DNA of 64,000 nt from Streptomyces sp. NBC_01454 (GCF_036227565.1 NZ_CP109460.1:3968001-4032000); one strand, 5' to 3'. Positions 36,416-46,698 are shown, counted from the first letter of the stretch. A program made the numbers and translations. Notes: a model not told the origin generated them from the sequence alone.

Positions 36416-36445
36416 TGTCACGCCGCGCCGGTGTCGCTCTACCAT
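36416..36445 (+). promoter_or_regulatory. Promoter-like -35/-10 pair
   Basis: TGTCAC (36416-36421), 18-nt spacer, TACCAT (36440-36445), about 90 bases ahead of the membrane-protein start at 36535, in a less GC-rich stretch after the phosphoesterase gene. Confidence 0.45.
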
Positions 36446-36534
36446 CGGACTATCCGTAGCAGGCTCTCCTCCGTTTCTGCCCACAACCCGGCCCACGCCG
36501 GCCGTACGGCCCTACGGAGCATCGGGGGATCCAT

Positions 36535-37410
36535 ATGAACAGCGCTCCGCACCTGCTGAACGAGGACCGCGCGGAATTCGCGCGCATCCTCGATGAGGCG
36601 CTGCGTACCGCCGAATACCGCCCGGACGACCTCACCAGTGGCACGGGACAGCAGCTCAGCAGCGAGCAGTTGCGCGCGATGGCGCTCAGCGCCACCACCG
36701 CCATCGCCGCCTGCGCCACGGCCGAATATCAGCGTTACGTGCAGCTGCGCGCCGAGGTGCGCGCGCCGGCGCATGCACCGTCCGCGGCCGGTGCGGACGG
36801 CGAGGAGCCGGCCGGGGCCGCCGACGAGGGTGCAGGACCGGCCACCCTCGACGAGGCGGAGGCCACCGGCGCCGGGCTGACCGCCATGATCGCCGTGCTC
36901 GCCCCCGTCCTCGCCGGCATCGCCGCCGTCCTCTTCCTCCTCATCGGCTATGTGCTGAGCGCCATCAGCCCCGACAAGTCCCTGGCCCGGCCGCTGATCA
37001 ACGTCGGCTGGATCTTCGCGGCGCTGACCGCCGCGGGCACCCTCGTCGCGATGGGCGGTCTGCTCCTCACGGCGCTGCGCAACGGTTCGTCCGCCCAGGC
37101 CCCCAGAGCCGATGACCTGGGCGAGGCCCTGCATCTGGCTCACGAGGCCTGGCGCGGCGCCCTCTTGGAGCGCGGCCTGCTGCCGTTTCTCCGTGAGGCC
37201 CTCGCCGACCCCGCTGCCCGGCCGGACGACGACCCCGGCCGCTACGTCCCGCGACGCACCACCTCACCCGAGAGCCGCATCCCGACCCTCGGCTACACCC
37301 GCCCCGAGTTCTCCAGCCCCGACAACGGTTCCTCCGGCTCCCGTCCGCGCTACTCCAGCCCGGACTTCACCAGCCCGGATTACGGCGGGCCGGATCACCC
37401 GCCGGAGTAG
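36535..37410 (+). CDS. Membrane protein with two central membrane segments (unknown)
   Basis: 291 aa. A polar helical N-terminus (residues 1-75), an Ala/Gly/Glu-rich stretch, two membrane segments near 120-142 and 155-180, then a helical cytoplasmic region. The Ser/Pro/Asp-rich tail repeats SSPDN, SSPDF, TSPDY. No known enzymatic motif. It occupies the position beside thiC seen in other Streptomyces. Function not recognised. Confidence 0.75.
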   Translation: MNSAPHLLNEDRAEFARILDEALRTAEYRPDDLTSGTGQQLSSEQLRAMALSATTAIAACATAEYQRYVQLRAEVRAPAHAPSAAGADGEEPAGAADEGAGPATLDEAEATGAGLTAMIAVLAPVLAGIAAVLFLLIGYVLSAISPDKSLARPLINVGWIFAALTAAGTLVAMGGLLLTALRNGSSAQAPRADDLGEALHLAHEAWRGALLERGLLPFLREALADPAARPDDDPGRYVPRRTTSPESRIPTLGYTRPEFSSPDNGSSGSRPRYSSPDFTSPDYGGPDHPPE

Positions 37411-37439
37411 GGCGCGCGTACGGACCGCACGAGGACGAA

Positions 37440-37484
37440 GCGCTGTCTTGGTGGGAAGCAAGGACCTTCCCACCAAGACAGCGC
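37440..37484. terminator. Perfect 19-bp bidirectional terminator
   Basis: GCGCTGTCTTGGTGGGAAG (37440-37458) pairs without mismatch with 37466-37484, loop CAAGGAC, between the convergent membrane-protein gene and thiC. Unusually long and perfect. Confidence 0.88.
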
Positions 37485-37500
37485 GCGGGACGGGCCCCGG

Positions 37501-39430
<1,930 letters not shown>

Positions 39431-39446
39431 TTGCAAAGGTGGCACC

Positions 39447-39474
39447 ACGGTAGCGGCCGTTCCGCCGCGGTGAA
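39447..39474 (-). promoter_or_regulatory. thiC promoter
   Basis: Minus-strand TTCACC (39474-39469), 16-nt spacer, TACCGT (39452-39447), immediately upstream of the riboswitch, so the transcript would begin just before the aptamer. Confidence 0.55.
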
Positions 39475-39507
39475 CAGGGGGCCCGGAGTTCTTGCAATGA
39501 TCGGGCC

Positions 39508-40923
39508 GTGCCTCCTATCGAGTCCCACCACCACTCCGCCCCGCACTCCCACAGCCATGGCCACGGCCCCGCCACGCCCGTCTCGCGGCATCTGCGCAAG
39601 GTCATCGCGGCGGTGCTGATCCCCTTCGCGGCCGCGGTGGCCGTGGGTCTGCTCGTGCTCTGGCCCGGCGGTGCACCACCCCACAAGCCGTCCGGTGTCG
39701 GCTTCGACCAGCCCACCGAGCGGGCCAGAGTGACCAAAGTCGCGGACGTGAACTGCGCGGACGTCCACGCCGAGCAGCAGCCCCAGCCGCCGTCACCGGG
39801 CGGGCAGCCGCCGGCCGGGGGAGCGGCGGCCAGGGGCAAGCCCTGCCAGCAGGCGACGATCGAGGTCGCCACGGGGGAGAACGCCGGACGCACCTTCCAG
39901 ACGGTGGTGACGCCGGACGCCCTGCGCCACTACACCACCGGCCAGGACGTCGTGGTGGCGTACTCCCCCAAGGCACCGAAGGAACTGCAGTACTCGGTCA
40001 CCGATGTCGACCGGTCGCTCCCGATGTGGGTGCTGGCGGCGGTCTTCGCCCTCGCGGTGGTGCTCGTCGGCCGGCTGCGCGGCGTCCTCGCGCTGGTGGC
40101 CCTCGCGGCGAGCTTCATGGTCCTGACGCTGTTCATCCTCCCGGCGATCCTCCAGGGCTCCAACCCGCTGGTGGTGGCGGTGGTCGGGGGCAGCGCGATC
40201 ATGCTGATCGCGCTGTATCTGTGCCACGGGCTGACGGCACGTACGTCGGTGGCCGTGCTCGGCACCCTGGCGTCACTGCTGCTGATCGGGCTGCTGGGGT
40301 CGGTGTTCATCAACTGGGCACTGCTGACCGGCAATACGGACGAGACCACCGGGCTGGTGCACGGTCTGTACCCGGACATCGAGATCCGCGGTCTGCTGCT
40401 CGCGGGGATCATCATCGGGTCGCTCGGGGTGCTCGACGATGTGACCGTGACGCAGACCGCCGCGGTCTGGGAGCTCAAGGAGGCGGACCCGTCGGCCGGC
40501 TGGCGCAAGCTGTACGGCGCCGCGATGCGGATCGGCCGGGATCACATCGCGTCCGTCGTCAACACGCTCGTGCTGGCCTACGCGGGCGCGGCCTTGCCGT
40601 TGCTTTTGCTGTTCTCGATCGCACAGAGCAGCGTCGGCACGGTCGCCACGAGCGAAGTGGTCGCGGAGGAGGTCGTCCGCACGCTGGTGGGCAGCATCGG
40701 ACTGGTCGCCGCGGTACCGCTGACGACGCTGCTGGCCGCGCTGGTGGTCTCCGCGGACCGCACGGAGCGAGGAGTTCCCGCGAGCGCCGGCGGGCCGGGA
40801 GAGGGCGACGGCTCGGGAGCCGGTACGGGCACCGGGGGGCCGACTGCTGCCGGTGAGCCGGCGCTTGCCACGGTCGGGCGGCAGCGGCGGCACGGGGGGC
40901 ATGGCAGGCGCCGCAAGCGGTGA
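39508..40923 (+). CDS. YibE/F-family membrane protein
   Basis: 471 aa. His-rich cytoplasmic start (HHHSAPHSHSHGHG), one membrane segment near 32-52, an extracellular domain of about 110 residues with Pro/Gly-rich insert and paired Cys, then seven or eight membrane segments with the YibE/F signatures YPDIEIRGLLLAGIIIGSLG, LDDVTVTQ and AALPLLLLFS. The C-terminus is Gly/Ser and Arg-rich. Function not established; possible metal or solute transport is suggested only by the His-rich end. GTG 39508, divergent from thiC. Confidence 0.85.
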   Translation: MPPIESHHHSAPHSHSHGHGPATPVSRHLRKVIAAVLIPFAAAVAVGLLVLWPGGAPPHKPSGVGFDQPTERARVTKVADVNCADVHAEQQPQPPSPGGQPPAGGAAARGKPCQQATIEVATGENAGRTFQTVVTPDALRHYTTGQDVVVAYSPKAPKELQYSVTDVDRSLPMWVLAAVFALAVVLVGRLRGVLALVALAASFMVLTLFILPAILQGSNPLVVAVVGGSAIMLIALYLCHGLTARTSVAVLGTLASLLLIGLLGSVFINWALLTGNTDETTGLVHGLYPDIEIRGLLLAGIIIGSLGVLDDVTVTQTAAVWELKEADPSAGWRKLYGAAMRIGRDHIASVVNTLVLAYAGAALPLLLLFSIAQSSVGTVATSEVVAEEVVRTLVGSIGLVAAVPLTTLLAALVVSADRTERGVPASAGGPGEGDGSGAGTGTGGPTAAGEPALATVGRQRRHGGHGRRRKR

Positions 40924-41033
40924 GGGGTGGGGCGGGACACAGGAGCTGGGGGCGAGGGCGCTGTGCGGGACGGGCGACGGATGGGGCCGGGCGACGGGCG
41001 TGGCGCCGGGCGCGGGCAAAGCGGGGCGAGCAG

Positions 41034-41063
41034 GCGGGTACGCGGGATGGCCTGCGTACCCGC
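41034..41063. terminator. Convergent terminator hairpin
   Basis: GCGGGTACGC (41034-41043) and GCGTACCCGC (41054-41063), a perfect 10-bp stem with a 10-nt loop, between YibE/F and ssgA. The rest of the 202-bp gap is G-rich and repetitive (GGGCGACGG words). Confidence 0.7.
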
Positions 41064-41125
41064 TGGGGTGCCCGGCATGGACGGTCGGTGCGGGACGGGA
41101 CTTCCGGGGGTGCGTGGGGACGGGG

Positions 41126-41518
41126 TCAGCCGGCCGGTGCCTCGGTGAGGATCCGGTCCAGCACGGCCTCCAGGGTGTCGCAGACCTCTTCCTTGCCGAG
41201 CGGCACGAGCCGGTCCGTACGGTCCAGGAAGGCCACCAGCGGCGCCGCACTCACCCGGAACAGCGCACGCTCGGAGCCGACCTGAAGGCTGATGAAGACA
41301 TCGCTGAGGTGCTCGGGGGAGGCCGGCTCGATGCGCACATCGCCCTCACCGGACGGCCGACTCAGTCCGTCCAGCAGCAACTCCCGGCCGAACGCCCAGG
41401 TCACAGGTGCATCGCCGGGCAGATCGAAGGTGAGGCGGACGGCGTAGGGATCGGCGCTGGCGAAGTCCAGCTCCACCGGAATCCGGAACGCAAGCTCATC
41501 CGAGACGACGAAGCTCAT
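41126..41518 (-). CDS. ssgA: Sporulation and septation regulator SsgA
   Basis: 130 aa, the family length. It reads like SsgA along its whole length: MSFVVSDELAFRIPVELDF, DPYAVRLTFDLPGDAPVTW, FGRELLLDGL, SPEHLSDVFISLQVG, PLVAFLDRTDRLVPLG. SsgA marks sites of septation and branching in aerial hyphae and, with SsgB, helps place FtsZ. ATG 41518 matches known SsgA starts; the frame runs on upstream without family similarity. It follows its activator gene ssgR on the same strand after 134 bp, room for its own promoter. Confidence 0.96.
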   Translation of the reverse strand: MSFVVSDELAFRIPVELDFASADPYAVRLTFDLPGDAPVTWAFGRELLLDGLSRPSGEGDVRIEPASPEHLSDVFISLQVGSERALFRVSAAPLVAFLDRTDRLVPLGKEEVCDTLEAVLDRILTEAPAG

Positions 41519-41652
41519 GATCACTTCTGCCTGAACTGTGTCGGTCATCAACCACTGCCCCGCACTTGATCGGAGATGGCCGGGAAACATCCCCCGTAGC
41601 CCTATTGGCGCCATCGTCTGCCACGTGCCAGCAGATCACAAGGAGTGAGTTT

Positions 41653-42420
41653 TCAGATACTGATAGAGAAGGCGAGTGTCGTTAGTGTCGCCTCCGCCAT
41701 TTTTCGTAGTCGGTCCGTAACGGACCGCAATCGATGCAGTTCGTCCGCGGGCAGAGAAATCGCCAGCGCCGCGGAAGCCGCCCCGACCTGAATGGGGATG
41801 GCGGCGCACACCGTGCCAAGGGCATATTCCTGGCGCTCATAAGCGACTTGACCGCGACGCACGGTATCCAAACGGTGCAGCAAATCGTCCTCAGTTCGCA
41901 CGGAAAAGGGCGTTATCGCCTGGACGGGATAGCGCGCAAGATGCTCCTTCCTTGATGCCTCGTCAAGCTGCGCGAGCAGACACTGCCCCATCGCATGGGC
42001 ATGGGCGGTGCTACGGAAATCGACCCACTCCTCCACTGGCGGCCGCTCCGGATCGTCGGTGACCGCAACCACCTCAACTTCACCCTCACGGTAGACAGCG
42101 AAGTAGACGGCGGCGCCCAGTTCCTGTCCGGCCACCGCCAGCGCATCGGAGATCTGCGCCCGCTGCCGGCACCCCGCCCCGGCCCGGCCGATGGCCTCGA
42201 CAGCCGCACCGAGGACGAACACGCCATGTTCGCGGTGCAGGTAGCCCTCGTGCGTCAGGGTCCGCAGCAGGTGGTAGGTCGTCGGCAGCGGCAGACCGGT
42301 CTCCCTGGCGAGCTGCTTGGCGGGCGCGCCGCCGGGATGGGTGCCCACCGCCTCCAGCAGCCGGAGCGCCCGCTGCACCGATCCGATCAAGGTGGGATGA
42401 GAGGCGGATTCGCCATTCAC
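41653..42420 (-). CDS. ssgR: IclR-family activator SsgR
   Basis: 255 aa. IclR winged helix at residues 12-75 (LIGSVQRALRLLEAV; PAKQLARETGLPLPTTYHLLRTL), then the ligand domain (VYFAVYREGEVEVV; HAHAMGQCLLAQLDEASRKEHL; RQEYALGTVCAAIPI), ending TLAFSISI like known SsgR. It activates ssgA transcription in S. coelicolor. GTG 42420 was chosen; the frame is open to 42546. The 3' part is notably less GC-rich than its neighbours and uses CTA and TCT codons that are rare here. Upstream lies more than a kilobase without genes. Confidence 0.95.
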   Translation of the reverse strand: MNGESASHPTLIGSVQRALRLLEAVGTHPGGAPAKQLARETGLPLPTTYHLLRTLTHEGYLHREHGVFVLGAAVEAIGRAGAGCRQRAQISDALAVAGQELGAAVYFAVYREGEVEVVAVTDDPERPPVEEWVDFRSTAHAHAMGQCLLAQLDEASRKEHLARYPVQAITPFSVRTEDDLLHRLDTVRRGQVAYERQEYALGTVCAAIPIQVGAASAALAISLPADELHRLRSVTDRLRKMAEATLTTLAFSISI

Positions 42421-42682
42421 GATTGACAACGCCAACCCCCAGATCCGCTCGCGGTGGGGCACGGAACCCCGGTCGCGGGACCCGTGCCCGCCACCGCGCG
42501 CGTCTCCCGGGCCCGCGCGATGCCGTCCGGACCGCTCTCGCTTCACCCGGAATTTCCCGGAATGTCACCATCCGGAAGACGCCTGCGAGCCGCACTCTAA
42601 CTCGGCCGATCCAGGCCGTAAGCGGAAATTCGAGGGAGTTACCCCGCCTGGTGCACGTGTGGACGTGAGCGGGCGGGATTGA

Positions 42683-42694
42683 TTCGATATCGAA
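42683..42694. promoter_or_regulatory. AT-rich palindrome TTCGATATCGAA
   Basis: Perfect 12-bp palindrome, directly followed by the overlapping ATCGAT, inside otherwise very GC-rich DNA 263 bp before ssgR. A regulator site is plausible; no known motif is matched. Confidence 0.4.
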
Positions 42695-42739
42695 ATCGAT
42701 TGCACCACCCTTGGGCGATTTGAGGCGGTGCCGATCGGC

Positions 42740-43050
42740 CGGGCTCGGTGGCGGTGGGGTGGTGGCGGTGGGGTGGTGGGGTGGTGGCGGTGAGTTGGTG
42801 GCAGTGAGTTGGTGGCAGTGAGTTGGTGGCGGCGAGTTGAGCCCATAAGCCGGTCCGGGAGGCAGTCCGGGAGGCGGTGACCTTGAGCCGATGCCGGTGA
42901 ACCCGTGTCGGTGAGTTGGTGCCGTAGGGCGGTGCCCGTGAGGCGACGCCTTTGATGCCGGTGCGCGTGAGGCACTGTCCGTGAGCTGGTGTCGGTGAGG
43001 CGGTGTCCGTGAGGCGGCGCCGGCCGGTCGCCGGTGACCGGTGGCGAGTG
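42740..43050 (+). repeat. Degenerate GTG-rich tandem repeat array
   Basis: Words GGTGGGGTGGTGGCGGT and GTGAGTTGGTGGCA recur head to tail (the latter about three times near 42788-42840), then decay into CGGTGAG...GTG units of roughly 10-15 bp to about 43050. One strand is strongly G-rich, so G-quadruplexes or slipped structures are possible. Confidence 0.75.
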
Positions 43051-43430
43051 GTGACCCGAGCCGCTACCGAGCGGGCGGTGCCGACGACCGGCCGCGCCCC
43101 TCCCAAGGACGGCGGTGGGCCATCCCGAGGACGGCAGCGAGCCATCCCGAGGACCGGCGGCGGTTGAGCCGATGGCCGTCGAGTCGGCGGGTCGGCGGGT
43201 CGAGTCAGCCGGTTGAACCGACGGCAGTCGGCCGGCCGTGTGAGCCGCGACGTGTCAGCCGTGCGGTGCCCAACACTCGGGGCTCGGGAGCTCGGTGCCC
43301 GGGTGCCCGGGTGCGGCGCTTGCCGACCATCACCCGGCGGCCGGGCCCGCCATAACCGTCCTCGGGCGCCAGACGTACGCGAGCGCCCCGGGCGACGCAC
43401 ACGCACGATCACTGCACTGGTGAGCAGAGC

Positions 43431-43490
43431 AACGGCCCGCGCGGGCGTCCGGAGTCGGCCCTGTGAGGCCGGGGCTGCGCGCGGGCCGTT
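43431..43490 (-). terminator. Long hairpin after the DUF5326 gene
   Basis: AACGGCCCGCGC (43431-43442) pairs perfectly with GCGCGGGCCGTT (43479-43490), with a 36-nt loop that holds a smaller GGCC/GGCC hairpin. It lies about 55 bp past the DUF5326 stop. Confidence 0.65.
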
Positions 43491-43545
43491 CCGCAGGACG
43501 GGCGACGGGGCGGCCGACAGCGCCAGGCCGCCCCGATCCGTCTGC

Positions 43546-43770
43546 CTACCAGTCGCTCTTCGACGAGGACGAGGACGAGCCGGTGAACCTGCGGACCAGG
43601 TAGATGGCCCCGGCGATCAGGGCTGCCGCGATGAGGACCTTGAACAGCAGGCCGATCAGGAACCCGAGCGCGGCAGTGATCAGACCGCCGAAGACAACGA
43701 TCAGGATGACGGGCACCACGACCCAGGTGACCCACCACGGAAGCCCTGCGAATATCCCCTTACCAGCCAC
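43546..43770 (-). CDS. DUF5326-family small membrane protein
   Basis: 74 aa: MAGKGIFAGLPWWVTW, then two hydrophobic segments (about 15-40 and 43-60), a basic turn (VRRFTG) and a Ser-rich tail ending KSDW. It matches the DUF5326 proteins common in Streptomyces. Function unknown. The 239 bp upstream are CTGTC/CTGC-rich with no clear promoter. Confidence 0.82.
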   Translation of the reverse strand: MAGKGIFAGLPWWVTWVVVPVILIVVFGGLITAALGFLIGLLFKVLIAAALIAGAIYLVRRFTGSSSSSSKSDW

Positions 43771-43988
43771 TGCTCTGCCCTGCTTTCTGTCTGTCGCGCT
43801 GTCGCTGTGTGCACCGCGCTATCTGTCCGCTGCGTTGTCTGCCTGCTGCGCCGTCTGTCGCACCGGAGGGCACGTTCCGTGTGCTGCGTGTCCGCCGCAC
43901 ACTTGCGTTTCCCTTCCCTCACGATGCTAGGACGCCGGCCGCGGCCGTGGGGGCCGCGCAGCCCCCACCCTCCCCTGACCCTTCCCCT

Positions 43989-44006
43989 ACGGGTCCTGGG
44001 GCCCGT
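43989..44006 (-). terminator. Short hairpin after the cupin gene
   Basis: ACGGG/CCCGT stem with an 8-nt loop, 3 bp past the cupin stop; weak but well placed. Confidence 0.4.
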
Positions 44007-44009
44007 CCC

Positions 44010-44327
44010 TTAGCTCTCAGGAGGAGAGAAGACCACCATCACCCGGAGGTCCTCGCTGATGTGGTGGAACTTGTGAGGCACCCCGGCCGGGACAAAAACC
44101 ACGCTGCCGCGGGCCACCGACTCCGTCTCCGTCCCGACGGTGATCGCCGCACGGCCGCTGACCACGAGATACACCTCGTCCTGGGCATGCGGCTGCTGCG
44201 GATCAGTACCGCCCGCGTCCAGTGCGTACAGCCCGACCGACATGGTGCGTTCCCGGACAAACTGCAGATATGCACCGTCGTTCGCGGCCCGCTCCGCTTC
44301 CAGCTCATCCAGTCGGAAAGCCTTCAT
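44010..44327 (-). CDS. Cupin-domain protein
   Basis: 105 aa single beta-barrel cupin. Metal-site motif 1 is reduced (QPHAQDEVYLVVSGRAAI) and motif 2 is VFVPAGVPHKFHHIS. The His and Glu ligands are present, so a metal-bound dioxygenase, isomerase or binding role is possible. ATG 44327 fits the domain; the long open frame upstream is antisense to the holin and ptpA genes and is not coding. Divergent from the holin-family gene (48 bp). Confidence 0.82.
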   Translation of the reverse strand: MKAFRLDELEAERAANDGAYLQFVRERTMSVGLYALDAGGTDPQQPHAQDEVYLVVSGRAAITVGTETESVARGSVVFVPAGVPHKFHHISEDLRVMVVFSPPES

Positions 44328-44375
44328 GCCGTTCGCACCCCTCAATAGTTCAGACTCGTCTGCGACGATCTCACC

Positions 44376-44753
44376 ATGAAGCATTTTCTGGTCAAGACGA
44401 TCGCCAACGCCGCGGCGCTTGCCGTGGCCATCTGGCTGCTCAAGGACATCACGCTCACCGGTGAGAACACCGGCCGCAAAATACTCACCCTGATCCTGGT
44501 CGCGCTGATCTTCGGGCTGGTCAATTTCATCGTCAAGCCCGTGGTGAAGTTGCTCTCCTTCCCCCTGTTCATCCTCACCCTCGGCTTGATCACGCTGGTC
44601 GTGAATGCCCTGATGCTGTTGCTCACCTCCTGGCTCGCCGGAAAGGCCGACCTCGCCTTCCATGTGGGCGGGTTCTGGGCGGCACTGCTCGGCGGCGTGA
44701 TCATCTCCATCGTGGCCTGGGCGATGCACGTGGTCCTTCCCGACGAGGACTGA
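44376..44753 (+). CDS. Phage-holin-family (PF04020-type) membrane protein
   Basis: 125 aa with four membrane segments and FGLVNFIVKPVVKLLSFPLF between segments 2 and 3, typical of the holin 4_2 superfamily that is widespread in bacterial chromosomes. There is no phage context, and the family name does not imply lysis. The stop is 3 bp before ptpA, so they share a transcript. Confidence 0.84.
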   Translation: MKHFLVKTIANAAALAVAIWLLKDITLTGENTGRKILTLILVALIFGLVNFIVKPVVKLLSFPLFILTLGLITLVVNALMLLLTSWLAGKADLAFHVGGFWAALLGGVIISIVAWAMHVVLPDED

Positions 44754-44756
44754 CCT

Positions 44757-45386
44757 TTGAAGGCCCCCTTCCGCATCTGCTTCGTCTGCACCGGCAACAT
44801 CTGCCGGTCGCCGATGGCGGAGTCCGTCTTCCGCACCCACCTCGCGGAGGACGGACTCGACGGCCTGGTCGAGGTCGACAGCGCGGGCACCGGCGGCTGG
44901 CACGAGGGCGACGGAGCCGACCCGCGCACGGTCGCCGTACTGCGTGCGGGCGGCTATCCGCATGCCCACACCGCCCGGCAGTTCCACGCCTCCTGGTTCG
45001 ACCACCTCGACCTGGTCATCGCACTCGACTCCAGCCATCTGCGCGAGCTGCGCGGCCTGGCCCCCACCGAGCAGGACGCCGCCAAGGTCCGCCTGCTGCG
45101 CTCGTACGAGAAGGGCGCGGCGGCGGACGCCGACCCGGGGCAGCTCCCCGGCCCCCTGTCCGACTCCGGCCTCACGGATGACCTGGACGTTCCCGATCCG
45201 TACTACGGCGGATCCGCCGGCTTCGAGGAGTGCCTGGAGATGATCGAGTCCGCGAGCGAGGGCCTGCTGGCAGCGGTCCGTACCGCGCTTGCGGCACGGA
45301 CCGTGGTCACGGCCCGCACACCCGGGCACGACGGCCCGCCCGGTCTGCGGGACCCGCACCGGCCACGGAACAAGGAGCGCGCATGA
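44757..45386 (+). CDS. ptpA: Low-molecular-weight protein tyrosine phosphatase
   Basis: 209 aa. P-loop FVCTGNICRSPMAES (C-X5-R) near residue 9, and the general acid Asp in DVPDPYYGG near residue 145. The segment ARQFHASWFDHLDLVIALD is conserved with Streptomyces PtpA. An insert between LLRSYEKGAAA and the Asp loop is longer than usual, and a 35-residue tail is basic. It begins with TTG 44757, supported by GAGGA about 9 bases upstream. PtpA affects secondary metabolism and development in S. coelicolor. Its TGA overlaps the next ATG (ATGA). Confidence 0.9.
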   Translation: MKAPFRICFVCTGNICRSPMAESVFRTHLAEDGLDGLVEVDSAGTGGWHEGDGADPRTVAVLRAGGYPHAHTARQFHASWFDHLDLVIALDSSHLRELRGLAPTEQDAAKVRLLRSYEKGAAADADPGQLPGPLSDSGLTDDLDVPDPYYGGSAGFEECLEMIESASEGLLAAVRTALAARTVVTARTPGHDGPPGLRDPHRPRNKERA

Positions 45387-46510
45387 CGGGCGACGGCACC
45401 CGCGTCGTACGGGCCGGGCTTCCGGAGCCCGAGGCGTACGAGCCGACCCTCCCCGGGCCGGTGTTCGCGGCGCACTACCACCTCCCCGGCGATGCCGTCG
45501 GTCCGTATACGTACGGCCGCGACGCCAACCCGACCTGGACCCGTCTGGAACAGGCCATCGGTGAGCTCGAATCACCGGAGGAAACCGCCCATACCGTCGC
45601 CTTTGCCTCCGGGATGGCGGCGATCACCGCCGTCCTCTTCTCGCAACTGCGCACCGGCGACGCCGTGGTGTTCCCCAGCGACGGCTACCAGCTGCTGCCG
45701 GCCGTCCGGACCCGCCTGGAGAGCTACGGCATCGAGGTCCGTACGGCGCCGACCGCACACGACGCACAACTCGATGCCCTGGACGGCGCCGGGCTGTTGT
45801 GGATCGAGACACCTTCCAACCCCGGCCTCGATGTCTGCGACATCCAGCGGCTGTCCGACGAGGCCCACCGTCGCGGCGCGCTGGTCGCCGTCGACAACAC
45901 CCTCGCCACCCCGCTCGGCCAACGACCGCTGGACCTCGGCGCGGACTTCTCGGTGGCCAGCGGCACCAAGGCGCTGACCGGCCACGGCGATGTCCTTCTG
46001 GGGTACGCCAGCACCCGTGATGCCGCGCTGGCCGATGCCGTGCGGCTGTGGCGCAAGACCGTGGGCGCGATCCCCGGCCCGATGGAGAGCTGGCTCGCGC
46101 ATCGCTCGCTCGCCACTCTCGCGCTGCGCGTCCGCCAGCAGTCACAGAGCGCGCTGGCACTGGCCGCCGCGCTGACCGACCGCCCCGAGGTCACCGGCCT
46201 GCGCCACCCCGGACTGCCGTCCGACCCGTCCCACTCGCTCGCCGTCCGGCAGATGCGCCCGGGCCGCTTCGGCTCCGTGGTGTCCTTTGTGCTGCCCGAC
46301 AAGGCTTACGCGGAGCGGTTCCTGGCGGCGCTGACCCTGGTGGACGACGCAACAAGTTTCGGAGGCGTGCGGTCCAGCGCCGAGCGCCGGGCTCGTTGGG
46401 GCGGTGACGCGGTGCCGGAAGGCTTCATCCGCTTCTCCGTCGGCGTCGAAGAGGCGGAGGATCTGATCGCGGATGTCGCCCGCGCACTGGACTCGGCCGT
46501 GCAGAGCTGA
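45383..46510 (+). CDS. Cystathionine gamma-lyase-type Cys/Met-metabolism PLP enzyme
   Basis: 375 aa. Family signatures: YTYGRDANPTWTRLEQAIGELE, VAFASGMAAITAVLF, WIETPSNPGLDVCDI, VAVDNTLATPLGQRPLDLGAD, and the PLP lysine in VASGTKALTGHGDVLLGY. Likely cleaves cystathionine to cysteine, ammonia and oxobutyrate. Translation is coupled to ptpA by an ATGA overlap. Confidence 0.92.
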   Translation: MTGDGTRVVRAGLPEPEAYEPTLPGPVFAAHYHLPGDAVGPYTYGRDANPTWTRLEQAIGELESPEETAHTVAFASGMAAITAVLFSQLRTGDAVVFPSDGYQLLPAVRTRLESYGIEVRTAPTAHDAQLDALDGAGLLWIETPSNPGLDVCDIQRLSDEAHRRGALVAVDNTLATPLGQRPLDLGADFSVASGTKALTGHGDVLLGYASTRDAALADAVRLWRKTVGAIPGPMESWLAHRSLATLALRVRQQSQSALALAAALTDRPEVTGLRHPGLPSDPSHSLAVRQMRPGRFGSVVSFVLPDKAYAERFLAALTLVDDATSFGGVRSSAERRARWGGDAVPEGFIRFSVGVEEAEDLIADVARALDSAVQS

Positions 46511-46618
46511 CCCCGGCCACACCGCCACGGGTTACGCAAAGGCACGAACTCCACACGGGGGAACGGCTCGAACAACACGAGTGAGCCCGACGCCCGGTAC
46601 GCCGGAAGCGACAGAAGA

Positions 46619-46657
46619 AGGCCGGCAGGGCATCCCCCCTCGTCGCCCTGCCGGCCT
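46619..46657 (+). terminator. Terminator hairpin with six-C loop
   Basis: AGGCCGGCAGGGC (46619-46631) pairs perfectly with 46645-46657. The 13-nt loop contains CCCCCC. It ends the ptpA/cystathionine-lyase transcript just before the parS cluster. Confidence 0.82.
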
Positions 46658-46684
46658 GCGGTTCCACGTGGCTCGAGCCCACGC

Positions 46685-46698
46685 GTTTCACGTGAAAC
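46685..46698. promoter_or_regulatory. parS site
   Basis: Perfect GTTTCACGTGAAAC in intergenic DNA, 28 bp after a terminator hairpin. A degenerate copy, GTTCCACGTGGCTC, lies at 46661-46674. Confidence 0.93.

Larger units (their letters stand above)
42421..43545. other. Gene-free kilobase upstream of ssgR
   Basis: 1125 bp with no convincing gene. Open frames on the minus strand are only Pro/Thr/His/Arg translations of the repeats. Contents: AT-rich palindrome at 42683-42694, GTG-rich degenerate repeat array about 42740-43050, further CGGCGG/GTCGGCGG-rich sequence to 43260, and a terminator hairpin at 43431-43490. Confidence 0.7.

Noticed and set aside
42639..43412. Open minus-strand frame of about 257 codons upstream of ssgR
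   Set aside because: The product is only Pro/Thr/His/Arg repeats mirroring the DNA repeats, with no domain, ribosome site or typical third-base GC pattern.
44376..44753. Prophage or lysis module suggested by a holin-family protein
   Set aside because: The family is common in bacterial chromosomes; there are no integrase, structural or endolysin genes nearby.
46619..46657. 6C small RNA (actinobacterial hairpins with six-C loops)
   Set aside because: The loop has six Cs, but only one such hairpin is present and it sits exactly at the end of an operon; a terminator is the simpler reading.
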